NCBI GenBank assembly: GCA_025999775.1
Contig: BNXT01000098.1
Span: forward strand, 1-5,692
Direction of reading: 5' to 3'
From: Bacteroidia bacterium
GTDB taxonomy: Bacteria > Bacteroidota > Bacteroidia > Bacteroidales > P3
DNA length: 5,692 nucleotides
This document shows positions 1 to 5,389 of this stretch, in pieces (position 1 is the first letter of the stretch; each line of letters begins with the position of its first letter). The notes beneath the pieces are model-generated. The model was given only the letters and a program-made list of their open reading frames with translations, was not told the DNA's origin and did no database searches. Both the position numbers and the translations under genes were made by a program.

Positions 1-3
1 TAA

Positions 4-24
4 TTGTTCATTATTCATTATTTA
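4..24. repeat. Three AT-rich heptamer units
   Basis: Three consecutive 7-nt units read TTGTTCA, TTATTCA and TTATTTA, directly before the promoter. The tract is cut by the window start, so its true length is unknown. It may simply be low-complexity intergenic sequence. A different, G-rich heptamer tract occurs at the other end of the window. Confidence 0.5.
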
Positions 25-56
25 TTTGGTGTTTCCAAATATTTTTTGTATTTTTG
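25..56 (+). promoter_or_regulatory. Bacteroidota-type promoter (-33/-7)
   Basis: TTTG at 25-28 and TATTTTTG at 49-56 are separated by 20 nt. This matches the known primary sigma factor (sigma-ABfr) consensus of Bacteroidota, TTTG and TANNTTTG with a spacer of about 19-21. Transcription would start a few bases downstream, near 61-64. No open reading frame follows directly, so the first product should be the structured RNA described next, possibly with read-through into the gene at 358. A second, weaker candidate -7 element (TATAATTG at 75-82) has a poorer match and an 18-nt spacer. Confidence 0.7.
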
Positions 57-61
57 CACCG

Positions 62-311
62 AATTTTAAATAAATATAATTGCGAATGAAATAAAAAAAA
101 CCGTGTGCGGATAGCACATGAAGACATGTTAGAAAAAAGCGTTATAGCTTATATTCTGGTTTTCTGAAACTTCGACAATTTCAAAAATCATCAAGAGTAA
201 AGTGAAGACGCTCACGCCGTTTGGCGTGGGCATTTTACTCATTTATTTGATGATTTAGGTAGTCGAAGACCTCAGAGAACAGATAATTCAGAGTTTGTCC
301 GCGCTTTTTTT
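62..311 (+). ncRNA. Putative structured small RNA, long nested hairpin
   Basis: Downstream of the promoter the strand can fold into a long rod. Pairings found by eye, from outside in, are 133-141 with 302-310 (AAAAAAGCG/CGCTTTTTT), 159-167 with 272-280 (one G-U), 170-176 with 262-268 (CTTCGAC/GTCGAAG), 185-194 with 247-256 (10 perfect pairs), 195-204 with 231-240 (one G-U), and 211-218 with 223-230 closing a GTTT tetraloop. The helices are separated by small bulges and one larger open region (142-158 opposite 281-301). A T-run at 305-311 would mark the 3' end. The rod spans about 178 nt, and this length, the paired ends and the open region recall 6S RNA. That identity is inference, because no conserved 6S sequence was recognised. 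Upstream of the rod, 103-129 can form either of two overlapping hairpins. Alternatives are an attenuating 5' leader for the gene at 358 or another unassigned RNA family. The 5' end is inferred from the promoter. Confidence 0.55.
302..311 (+). terminator. U-run at the 3' end of the putative RNA
   Basis: CGC followed by seven T residues lies at the 3' side of the outermost helix of the putative RNA. There is no compact GC-rich hairpin immediately before it, so it is not a canonical intrinsic terminator. The pairing partner, AAAAAAGCG, lies about 160 nt upstream. It may terminate the RNA partially and let some transcription continue into the gene at 358. Confidence 0.35.
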
Positions 312-357
312 ATGTCCAAATTTTTGAAAATCTGACGGAAGGATAAAAGATAGAAAA

Positions 358-1050
358 ATGAAAAAAGAAATTGATGAAAAATCAGAAACGATTGGCACTT
401 GGGGTGGCGGTGGAGTTGCTGTTATTTGTGCTATTATATTATTCTTTGATGGTCGAATAGGCGCCGGTATCGGGATGTTACTTTTAGGTACTTTACTATT
501 TGCTCTGGTTGGTTGGATTGTTGGTAGGATTATTGGGACAAAGCTAATGAAACTCCCTTATTTTATCAGAAAACATGATAAACTATTGGAGGAAGAAGAA
601 GAGAAAGAAGTGGCAGCAAGGATTTCAATGCGTTGTCATCAAGAGGATATTACATACGATGAACTAATGAAGAAGAATGAAGCATTGCTTCAAGAACCAT
701 ATCCAAAATCAGACGGACAAAAAGACGAGAAAGAGAAATTAGAGAGAATTCACTCGTTATTGATTGAAAATCTTATGATGGTTATATGGATTGAAAAAAT
801 CATTATTATGACGGAAGACGAGATTCGACGCTACAAAGCCATTTATTATCTTCATGATGTTGAAAACAAAATAGAAAGGCGGGTAAACGAATACCGGTAT
901 GTTGCAATAGGAAAAATGCACAATCAAATTGCAGAATTAAAAAGGTGTTCGGAAAAACTTCTTGCATTGCCAATAGTAAGGGAATCAGGAATGTACGATG
1001 ATTGGACTAAAGAACTTCTTACTATATCAGACAAATTAAAATCAATTTAA
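358..1050 (+). CDS. Uncharacterised two-pass membrane protein with charged helical tail
   Basis: This 230-residue protein matches no family I recognise. After a short charged N-terminus, a glycine-rich stretch leads into a hydrophobic segment at about residues 16-30, a short DGR turn, then a longer glycine-patterned segment at about 35-60. The two segments look like a membrane hairpin, with both ends probably cytoplasmic because basic residues (Lys62, Lys65, Arg71, Lys72) follow the second segment. The rest is hydrophilic and helical. It has an acidic run at 78-84 followed by a long probable helical or coiled-coil domain to residue 230 with three cysteines or fewer and no obvious catalytic motif. 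The ATG at 358 is supported by GGAAGGA at 337-343, a rather long spacing of about 14 nt. The gene is separated from the next by 167 nt and may be its own unit or the first gene of the cluster. It could be a membrane anchor or sensor for the downstream proteins, but nothing in the sequence proves this. Confidence 0.85.
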   Translation: MKKEIDEKSETIGTWGGGGVAVICAIILFFDGRIGAGIGMLLLGTLLFALVGWIVGRIIGTKLMKLPYFIRKHDKLLEEEEEKEVAARISMRCHQEDITYDELMKKNEALLQEPYPKSDGQKDEKEKLERIHSLLIENLMMVIWIEKIIIMTEDEIRRYKAIYYLHDVENKIERRVNEYRYVAIGKMHNQIAELKRCSEKLLALPIVRESGMYDDWTKELLTISDKLKSI

Positions 1051-1109
1051 AAACTATCAATAATTAAAACACAGTTTATGTACAAAGATGTTACAAAAAC
1101 AGCAGCGAG

Positions 1110-1123
1110 TGCAAATGTTTGCA
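1110..1123. promoter_or_regulatory. Palindrome-like site in intergenic gap
   Basis: TGCAAA and TTTGCA form perfect inverted arms around a 2-nt centre, within the 167-nt gap (1051-1217) before the small-protein operon. Such a site could bind a dimeric regulator. No good TTTG/TANNTTTG promoter is seen next to it, and one 14-nt palindrome can occur by chance. I see nothing else clear in this gap apart from a weak AGGA/TCCT hairpin near 1184-1195. Confidence 0.3.
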
Positions 1124-1200
1124 GCGCAATGGAGCGAGAACCCATTTCAAAAAACCGCGTCAATGCCCGAACAACGACAGAAGTAGGAAAAATCCTTTTC

Positions 1201-1210
1201 AGAAAGGAGG
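1201..1210 (+). promoter_or_regulatory. Strong Shine-Dalgarno deciding the 1218 start
   Basis: AGAAAGGAGG ends 7 nt before the ATG at 1218. It is a near-perfect anti-SD complement and sets the start of the 60-residue protein there, rather than at the in-frame TTG at 1119, which has no ribosome site. Strong SD sequences are not the norm in Bacteroidota. Confidence 0.75.
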
Positions 1211-1217
1211 AAGTATT

Positions 1218-1400
1218 ATGAGTGCGCCAAATATTCCGGGATATTGTCCCTATTACGTTCCGACACAGAACAGATGTTACCTATCGGAAACCACCCCCTC
1301 GTCAGGAACACGCGACTACAAATGCAAGTCTAGCAGCAATTATACAACCTGCGGAAACTTCGAGGCAAAAATGAGAGGGACTAATTATACTAACAAATAA
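1218..1400 (+). CDS. Small four-cysteine protein
   Basis: The gene encodes 60 residues starting at an ATG with an excellent ribosome site. An in-frame extension to a TTG at 1119 is possible but reads like non-coding sequence. Cysteines sit at residues 10, 20, 36 and 45 (spacing 9, 15 and 8), in the contexts GYCPYY, NRCYLS, YKCKSS and TTCGNF. Four regularly placed cysteines with aromatic and proline neighbours suggest a small metal-binding (zinc or iron) fold, or a disulfide-stabilised one if exported, but no signal peptide is present. It has no hydrophobic segment. The stop codon is 17 nt before the start of the membrane-anchored FISUMP gene, so the two are almost certainly co-transcribed. 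I do not recognise a named family. The metal-binding idea is inference from the cysteine pattern only. Confidence 0.7.
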   Translation: MSAPNIPGYCPYYVPTQNRCYLSETTPSSGTRDYKCKSSSNYTTCGNFEAKMRGTNYTNK

Positions 1401-1420
1401 AAGAAAGGCGGGGAATTATG
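1381..1420 (+). repeat. Shared stop/leader module, copy 1
   Basis: The stretch from just before the stop of the four-cysteine gene to the ATG of the next gene contains TATACTAACAAATAAA, then AGAAAGG, then AATTATG. A near-identical copy lies at 3378-3418 before the 69-residue gene, and a shorter relative at 3628-3658. In this copy the shared part encodes the last residues (TNYTNK) of the upstream protein. Confidence 0.65.
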
Positions 1421-1969
1421 AATATTCTGATAATTATAATTATTGCAGTTGTTGCCATTTATATTTTCAACAAGGTAACTGCCATAAAAACAGATCCGGG
1501 TGTTATTATTAACGGTGTAGAATGGGCTACTTGTAATCTTGCTGGGAGCGGCTCCTTTACCGGAAAGCCGGAACACAAGGGGAAATTACTTGGACAGTAC
1601 GACCATTGCCCACCGGGTTGGCATCTGCCAAAACGAACAGATTTTGACGCCCTACTTGACAAAGACAAAGTATCCATAGAGAAGGCAAATCTTAACGGGA
1701 CGATAGGAATGCGTTTTGTGGATAAAGATACGGGGAATAGTATGTTTCTACCCGCAGCAGGTTGCAAAGCAGGTGACCAGTATAGAAAAGGCGGATACTA
1801 TTGGTGTGACGATGCAGTAGATTTGGGCGAAGATAGGTTAGTAGGTCGCTGGTCTTATAAGTTTATGGTATTTGATGCAGAAGCCAATCCGAACTCTATT
1901 AATGTATCGTATTATACTAAGTTTGTACAGTTTAACAAACTGTCGATACGGGCAGTGAGAGCAAAATAA
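1418..1969 (+). CDS. Membrane-anchored single FISUMP-domain protein
   Basis: This protein has 183 residues. Residues 2-17 form an isoleucine-rich membrane segment without preceding basic residues, followed by Lys19 and Lys24. It is a signal anchor or a cleaved-signal-like segment with no lipobox cysteine. Residues 28-183 match the Fib_succ_major/FISUMP pattern: INGVEWAT (31-38), CPPGWHLP (64-71), MFLPAAG (109-115), GGYYW (125-129) and a final SIRAVRA (176-182). Compared with the tandem protein next door it is divergent. The usual WATRN reads WATCN, the RLPT motif reads HLPK, and the terminal RCVKD cysteine is replaced by alanine. Its cysteines are at 39, 64, 116 and 130. FISUMP domains are widespread in Bacteroidota surface proteins. 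Their biochemical role is not settled, and motif order resembles C-type-lectin-like folds. The ribosome site (AAAGGCGGGG) is good and the gap to the tandem gene is 39 nt. Confidence 0.8.
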   Translation: MNILIIIIIAVVAIYIFNKVTAIKTDPGVIINGVEWATCNLAGSGSFTGKPEHKGKLLGQYDHCPPGWHLPKRTDFDALLDKDKVSIEKANLNGTIGMRFVDKDTGNSMFLPAAGCKAGDQYRKGGYYWCDDAVDLGEDRLVGRWSYKFMVFDAEANPNSINVSYYTKFVQFNKLSIRAVRAK

Positions 1970-2008
1970 GAGAATAAAATAAAAAAGAAACTATTAAAAT
2001 TTAGTTAT

Positions 2009-3391
2009 ATGAACACAAATGTAACAATCGAAAAAGGCGTCGTTATCAACGGCGTCCGTTGGGCGACCCGCAATGTCGGTCGCCGTGGCAAATTTGCCGA
2101 CAGTTCAGAAGAATACGGAGAGTATTATACTTTTGAAGAAGCAAAAGCCGCCTGCCCCGACGGTTGGCGGCTACCTACCGAAGACGAATTACAGTCGCTT
2201 GCCGATGCAGACAGCATTTGGACAAGTGAGAACGGTGTAAACGGCCGGTTGTTTGGCAACAGCGTTTTCTTGCCTGCTGCAGGCTACTACAGTAGCGGAG
2301 CCGGAAATGTTGTACACATAAGCACAGAAGGCGGCTACTGGAGCAGTACCCAAAATTATTCCAACGAGATTTGCCGTTTTGGTTTCAACTGCGACATTTT
2401 GAACATGGACTCTCTTGCCAAGGTAGGTTTTGGTCGCAGTATCCGTTGTGTTAAAGACGAGAACTACAACGCTGTTCCGGAAAATACCACCACAGAAGAT
2501 TCCTGTACTGCCGACCCCGGCATAGTAATTAACGGCGTAATGTGGGCAACCCGCAATGTAGGAAGCGTTGGACAATTCACAGAAACCCCCGAAGATTATG
2601 GAAAGCGTTACTCTGTTAACGAGGCGAAATCTGCTTGCCCCAAAGGTTGGCGGTTGCCCACAAAAGAGGAATTTGAACTGCTTTTAGATGCTGAAAAAAC
2701 TTTTACAACACAAGACGGCATAAATGGTCTTTTATTTGAGAATGGTGCGTTTTTTCCTGCTGCTGGTGTAATTGGCGGCGAGGCAATACTTTCCATAGGC
2801 GAAACAGGTTACTATTTGAGCGATTTTCGTGATAATAATGGCGCTGCTTCCAATTGGATATTCAACAACGAAGGACGAACCGGCTGGTATCCTGATGACG
2901 GAAGTCAAAATTCTCGTTATTGCTTACGTTGTGTCAAAGACGAAAACAATACTATAGTAGAAGAAAAAGGGGTTGTAATCAACGGTGTAACGTGGGCAAC
3001 GAGAAATGTCGGCAAACGTGGCGAATTTGTTGCCGCGCCCGAAAATTACGGCGAGTGGTACACACTGGCAGAAGCAAAAGTCGCTTGCCCTGACGGTTGG
3101 CGTTTGCCTACCAACGAGGAATTGCAGTCACTTAAAGATACAGAAAGCGCTTTGAAAACAAGAAACGCCGTACTCGGTCGCTTGTTCGGCAATAGTGTTT
3201 TTCTGCCTGCGGCAGGGGTGCGTGATCACGAAGACGGTAACCTCTACAATCGAGGGAAAACGGGTCTCTATCGTAGTGCAACTTCCGTATTGAGCTTTGG
3301 CAGTAAAGGTATGGGCTGGCTGGCTGGTGATAGTGATAGAGACGGATTTTGTATTCGTTGTGTAAAAATAACAGGTGCTAACTTATACTAA
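2009..3391 (+). CDS. Triple tandem FISUMP-domain protein
   Basis: This 460-residue protein contains three Fib_succ_major (FISUMP) domains at about residues 10-150, 171-311 and 320-454, joined by short linkers, the first rich in Thr, Glu and Asp. Each domain repeats the same frame: INGVxWATRNVG, a PExYG or EEYGE segment, ACPxGWRLPT, FxPAAG, a GYW/GYY/GLY aromatic position, and RCVK at the end. Paired cysteines recur in every domain (49/147, 210/308, 360/451), which would allow disulfides outside the cytoplasm. However, the N-terminus (MNTNVTIEKG) has no signal peptide, lipobox or membrane segment, which is odd for the family. Between FLPAAG and RCVK the three domains differ strongly, so the frame is conserved and the core is variable, as expected if each binds something different. 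No good SD precedes the ATG, unlike most neighbours; translation may rely on the AT-rich leader. It is probably a binding or adhesion-type protein. The ligand is unknown. Confidence 0.88.
   Translation: MNTNVTIEKGVVINGVRWATRNVGRRGKFADSSEEYGEYYTFEEAKAACPDGWRLPTEDELQSLADADSIWTSENGVNGRLFGNSVFLPAAGYYSSGAGNVVHISTEGGYWSSTQNYSNEICRFGFNCDILNMDSLAKVGFGRSIRCVKDENYNAVPENTTTEDSCTADPGIVINGVMWATRNVGSVGQFTETPEDYGKRYSVNEAKSACPKGWRLPTKEEFELLLDAEKTFTTQDGINGLLFENGAFFPAAGVIGGEAILSIGETGYYLSDFRDNNGAASNWIFNNEGRTGWYPDDGSQNSRYCLRCVKDENNTIVEEKGVVINGVTWATRNVGKRGEFVAAPENYGEWYTLAEAKVACPDGWRLPTNEELQSLKDTESALKTRNAVLGRLFGNSVFLPAAGVRDHEDGNLYNRGKTGLYRSATSVLSFGSKGMGWLAGDSDRDGFCIRCVKITGANLY
2036..3370 (+). repeat. Three tandem FISUMP-coding units
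   Basis: The coding units are at about 2036-2458, 2519-2941 and 2969-3370. Conservation is visible at DNA level around AACGG(C/T)GT, TGGGC(G/A)AC and GGTTGGCG, while the stretch between the PAAG and RCVK codons does not align. The copies are clearly old compared with the 144-nt repeats further downstream. Confidence 0.8.
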
Positions 3392-3418
3392 CAAATAAAA
3401 AGAAAGGAGAAAATTATG
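3378..3418 (+). repeat. Shared stop/leader module, copy 2
   Basis: This is the second copy of the module seen at 1381-1420, with TATACTAACAAATAAA, AGAAAGG and AATTATG in the same order and nearly the same spacing. Here the preceding stop codon falls inside TACTAAC, so the shared bases are read in a different frame from copy 1. The AGAAAGGAGA at 3401-3410 serves as the ribosome site for the ATG at 3416. Confidence 0.65.
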
Positions 3419-3625
3419 ACAGTAATAATTAAGTTTAAAAAGGATGATGATAACGGAATAACTGCCGCGTATATGCTTTGTGAGTTTTTTACTCAAAACT
3501 ATCCCATATCTGTGGATGGTAGTCCGGATTGGGATGGTAGTCCGAAGATAACCATTTCAGGGGAGTCCGTTATAGTAAACAAATTAGCAGATGGTTTATG
3601 CGGTGCTGGAGGATGGCGAGTCTAA
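3416..3625 (+). CDS. Small orphan protein, 69 residues
   Basis: I recognise no family. The ATG follows a strong AGAAAGGAGA by 5 nt and the gene sits in a 24-nt/30-nt spaced operon, so it is very likely translated. The N-terminus (MTVIIKFKK) looks like a beta strand, followed by an acidic DDDNG turn, a probable helix at residues 15-27 (ITAAYMLCEFFTQ), an internal GSPDWDGSP duplication at about 35-43, another strand pair (KITIS, SVIVNK) and a glycine-rich end. There are two cysteines (22 and 62) and no export signal or membrane segment. It looks like a compact alpha/beta protein that may accompany its neighbours. Alternatives such as an antitoxin, adaptor or immunity-type protein cannot be tested from the sequence. 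Confidence 0.7.
   Translation: MTVIIKFKKDDDNGITAAYMLCEFFTQNYPISVDGSPDWDGSPKITISGESVIVNKLADGLCGAGGWRV
3515..3544 (+). repeat. 12-nt direct repeat inside the orphan gene
   Basis: GATGGTAGTCCG occurs at 3515-3526 and again at 3533-3544, an in-frame 18-nt period. It produces the duplicated DGSP in the protein. It is a small, probably recent slippage or duplication event. Confidence 0.75.
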
Positions 3626-3627
3626 AA

Positions 3628-3658
3628 CCAAATAAATAAAAGAAAGGAGAAAAAAATG
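3628..3658 (+). promoter_or_regulatory. Leader and ribosome site of the repeat protein
   Basis: AAATAAATAAAAGAAAGGAG precedes the ATG at 3656, with the SD (3641-3650) ending 5 nt upstream. It shares AAATAAAAGAAAGG with the leader module at 1381-1420, and with the copy at 3378-3418 apart from one extra A, but lacks the TATACTAAC part. Confidence 0.6.
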
Positions 3659-5389
3659 TCAGAAAATACACTTATGGACAAACTCTTTGCGGAATACAAT
3701 GAGGTATCTCAAGAGTTGGAAACCAAAATTAACGAATTAAATTCTGAAATCAAAGCGCTAATAGAAAAAGATAATGAAGTGATTGAAGAATTTGATCTTT
3801 GGAATATTGATACTACTGGCGATTGGGAGGCAACTTTGCGTAAAATGAAAGAATTGGCTAAGTTGACACAAGAACACAGTCACAACGAATCGCGTCTTAA
3901 GGAACTTCAAAACAAACGCGATTCGTTGAACGAGGAACTTAAAAATCTTCTCGCTGTACCGATAGAACAGAAAGCGGAAGTGTATTATGATTCGTTGGTT
4001 AAAGAAATGCAGTCCGCAAAATCCAAATATGAATACACCGCATTGGCAAATAAATTTAGCGACATAAGCGAGTATAAAGATTGCGCCGCGCTTGCTGAAA
4101 AATGTAAAGAACTTGCAAAAGAAGTGTATTATGATTCGTTGGTTAAAGAAATGCAGTCCGCAAAATCCGAATATGAATACACCGCTTTGGCAAATAAATT
4201 TAGCGACATAAGCGAGTATAAAGATTGCGCTGCTCTTGCCGAAAAATGTAAAGAGCTTGCAAAAGAAGTGTATTATGATTCGTTGGTTAAAGAAATGCAG
4301 TCCGCAAAATCCGAATATGAATACACCGCTTTGGCAAATAAATTTAGCGACATAAGCGAGTATAAAGATTGCGCCGCGCTTGCTGAAAAATGTAAAGAAC
4401 TTGCAAAAGAAGTGTATTATGATTCGTTGGTTAAAGAAATGCAGTCCGCAAAATCCGAATATGAATACACCGCTTTGGCAAATAAATTTAGCGACATAAT
4501 CGAGTATAAAGATTGCGCTGCTCTTGCCGAAAAATGTAAAGAGCTTGCAAAAGAAGTGTATTATGATTCGTTGGTTAAAGAAATGCAGTCCGCAAAATCC
4601 GAATATGAATACACCGCTTTGGCAAATAAATTCAGCAACATAAACGAGTATAAAGATTGTGCCACACTTGCCGAAAAATGCAAAAAACATTCAAAGTATG
4701 CAAAAGAATTGTATTATGATTCGTTGGTTAAAGAAATGCAGTCCGCAAAATCTGAACAAGAATACACCGCTTTGGCAAATAAATTCAGCAACATAAACGA
4801 GTATAAAGATTGCGCAGCGCTTGCTGAAAAATGTAAAGAGCTTGCAAAAGAATTGTATTATGATTTGTTGGTTAAAGAAATGCAGTCTGCAAAATCTGAA
4901 CAAGAATACACCGCATTGGCAAATAAATTCAGCAACATAAACGAGTATAAAGATTGCTTCACACTTGCCTACAAATGCAAAGAGCGTGCAAAAGAAGTGT
5001 TTTATGATTCGTTGGTTAAAGAAATGCAGTCCGCAGAATCTGAACGAGAATACATTGCTGTGGCAAAGAGATTTATCAAAATATATGGGTATAAAGATTG
5101 CACCGCGCTTGCAGAAAAATGTAAAGAACTTGCAATAACATTAGCAATAACGAAACTTGATGAAGAGTATAAACCACGTTTCGATAGTATTGATAGGGCT
5201 ATAGCAGAGATGCAAATGCCAAACAAACCATTTTTGGGTTCACTGTTTACTTTTTTACAAAAGGATTATGATAAAAAAGTACAACTATATGAGCAGGAAT
5301 TGCAAGAATTTAACAATCGAAAATCCTCTCTACGCTCCGAATACGAAAAGAAAAAGGAAGGAGTAAGAACAAACTATCAATCTTTATGA
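3656..5389 (+). CDS. Coiled-coil protein with eight 48-residue helical repeats
   Basis: This 577-residue protein has three parts. Residues 1-107 are strongly helical and charged with heptad-like leucines (probable coiled coil). Residues 108-494 are eight tandem repeats of 48 residues (the fifth has 51). Residues 495-577 form another helical, probably coiled-coil tail, interrupted by a hydrophobic PFLGSLFTFL at about 523-532. Each repeat has a first helix (YYDSLVKEMQSAKS), a second (EYTALANKF), then YKDC and a third helix (LAEKCKE). Two cysteines seven residues apart recur in all eight. The YKDC/YKDA-type turn resembles degenerate two- or three-helix solenoid repeats seen in uncharacterised bacterial proteins, distantly TPR-like; this comparison is from memory. 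There is no signal peptide, membrane segment or catalytic motif. A rod-like cytoplasmic scaffold is the simplest reading. Its stop overlaps the next start (ATGA), so the beta-repeat protein is probably made in step with it. Confidence 0.88.
   Translation: MSENTLMDKLFAEYNEVSQELETKINELNSEIKALIEKDNEVIEEFDLWNIDTTGDWEATLRKMKELAKLTQEHSHNESRLKELQNKRDSLNEELKNLLAVPIEQKAEVYYDSLVKEMQSAKSKYEYTALANKFSDISEYKDCAALAEKCKELAKEVYYDSLVKEMQSAKSEYEYTALANKFSDISEYKDCAALAEKCKELAKEVYYDSLVKEMQSAKSEYEYTALANKFSDISEYKDCAALAEKCKELAKEVYYDSLVKEMQSAKSEYEYTALANKFSDIIEYKDCAALAEKCKELAKEVYYDSLVKEMQSAKSEYEYTALANKFSNINEYKDCATLAEKCKKHSKYAKELYYDSLVKEMQSAKSEQEYTALANKFSNINEYKDCAALAEKCKELAKELYYDLLVKEMQSAKSEQEYTALANKFSNINEYKDCFTLAYKCKERAKEVFYDSLVKEMQSAESEREYIAVAKRFIKIYGYKDCTALAEKCKELAITLAITKLDEEYKPRFDSIDRAIAEMQMPNKPFLGSLFTFLQKDYDKKVQLYEQELQEFNNRKSSLRSEYEKKKEGVRTNYQSL
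3977..5137 (+). repeat. Eight tandem 144-nt coding repeats
   Basis: Units start at 3977, 4121, 4265, 4409, 4553, 4706, 4850 and 4994. The period is 144 nt except for the fifth unit, which is 153 nt because of a 9-nt insertion near its end. Units 1 and 3 share the same synonymous variants in their last third (GCCGCGCTTGCT), and units 2 and 4 share another set (GCTGCTCTTGCC). Units 1-2 and 3-4 are therefore a 288-nt duplication, with only three differences seen by eye. Units become more divergent toward the 3' end, and unit 8 is the least similar. Confidence 0.95.

Noticed and set aside
159..280. Integron attC site
   Set aside because: The imperfect palindrome with bulges is suggestive, but the expected RYYYAAC and GTTRRRY core boxes are not at the correct ends and no integrase is seen.
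133..310. Retron-type RNA (paired a1/a2 ends around a long hairpin)
   Set aside because: The architecture is superficially similar, but the following gene is a membrane protein and no reverse transcriptase is present in the window.
1119..1217. TTG-started extension of the four-cysteine gene
   Set aside because: It has no ribosome site and a composition unlike the protein, while a near-perfect SD precedes the ATG at 1218. It also overlaps the palindrome at 1110-1123.
1459..1767. Minus-strand open frames opposite the FISUMP genes (also 1385-1576, 2189-2575 and 2608-2796)
   Set aside because: They lie entirely or mostly within well-supported coding regions on the other strand, show no recognisable protein and have no initiation signals.
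2009..3391. Diversity-generating retroelement target
   Set aside because: The domain type and variable core fit, but there is no reverse transcriptase, template repeat or accessory gene in the window, so it is kept only as a question in the findings.
3758..4690. Long open frame of 310 codons on the minus strand
   Set aside because: It is a shadow of the 144-nt repeat array. It is itself periodic, rich in Phe and Ile as the antisense of Lys/Glu-rich codons, and has no ribosome site.
3977..5137. CRISPR array
   Set aside because: The repeats are 144 nt, contiguous without unique spacers and in frame within one coding sequence.
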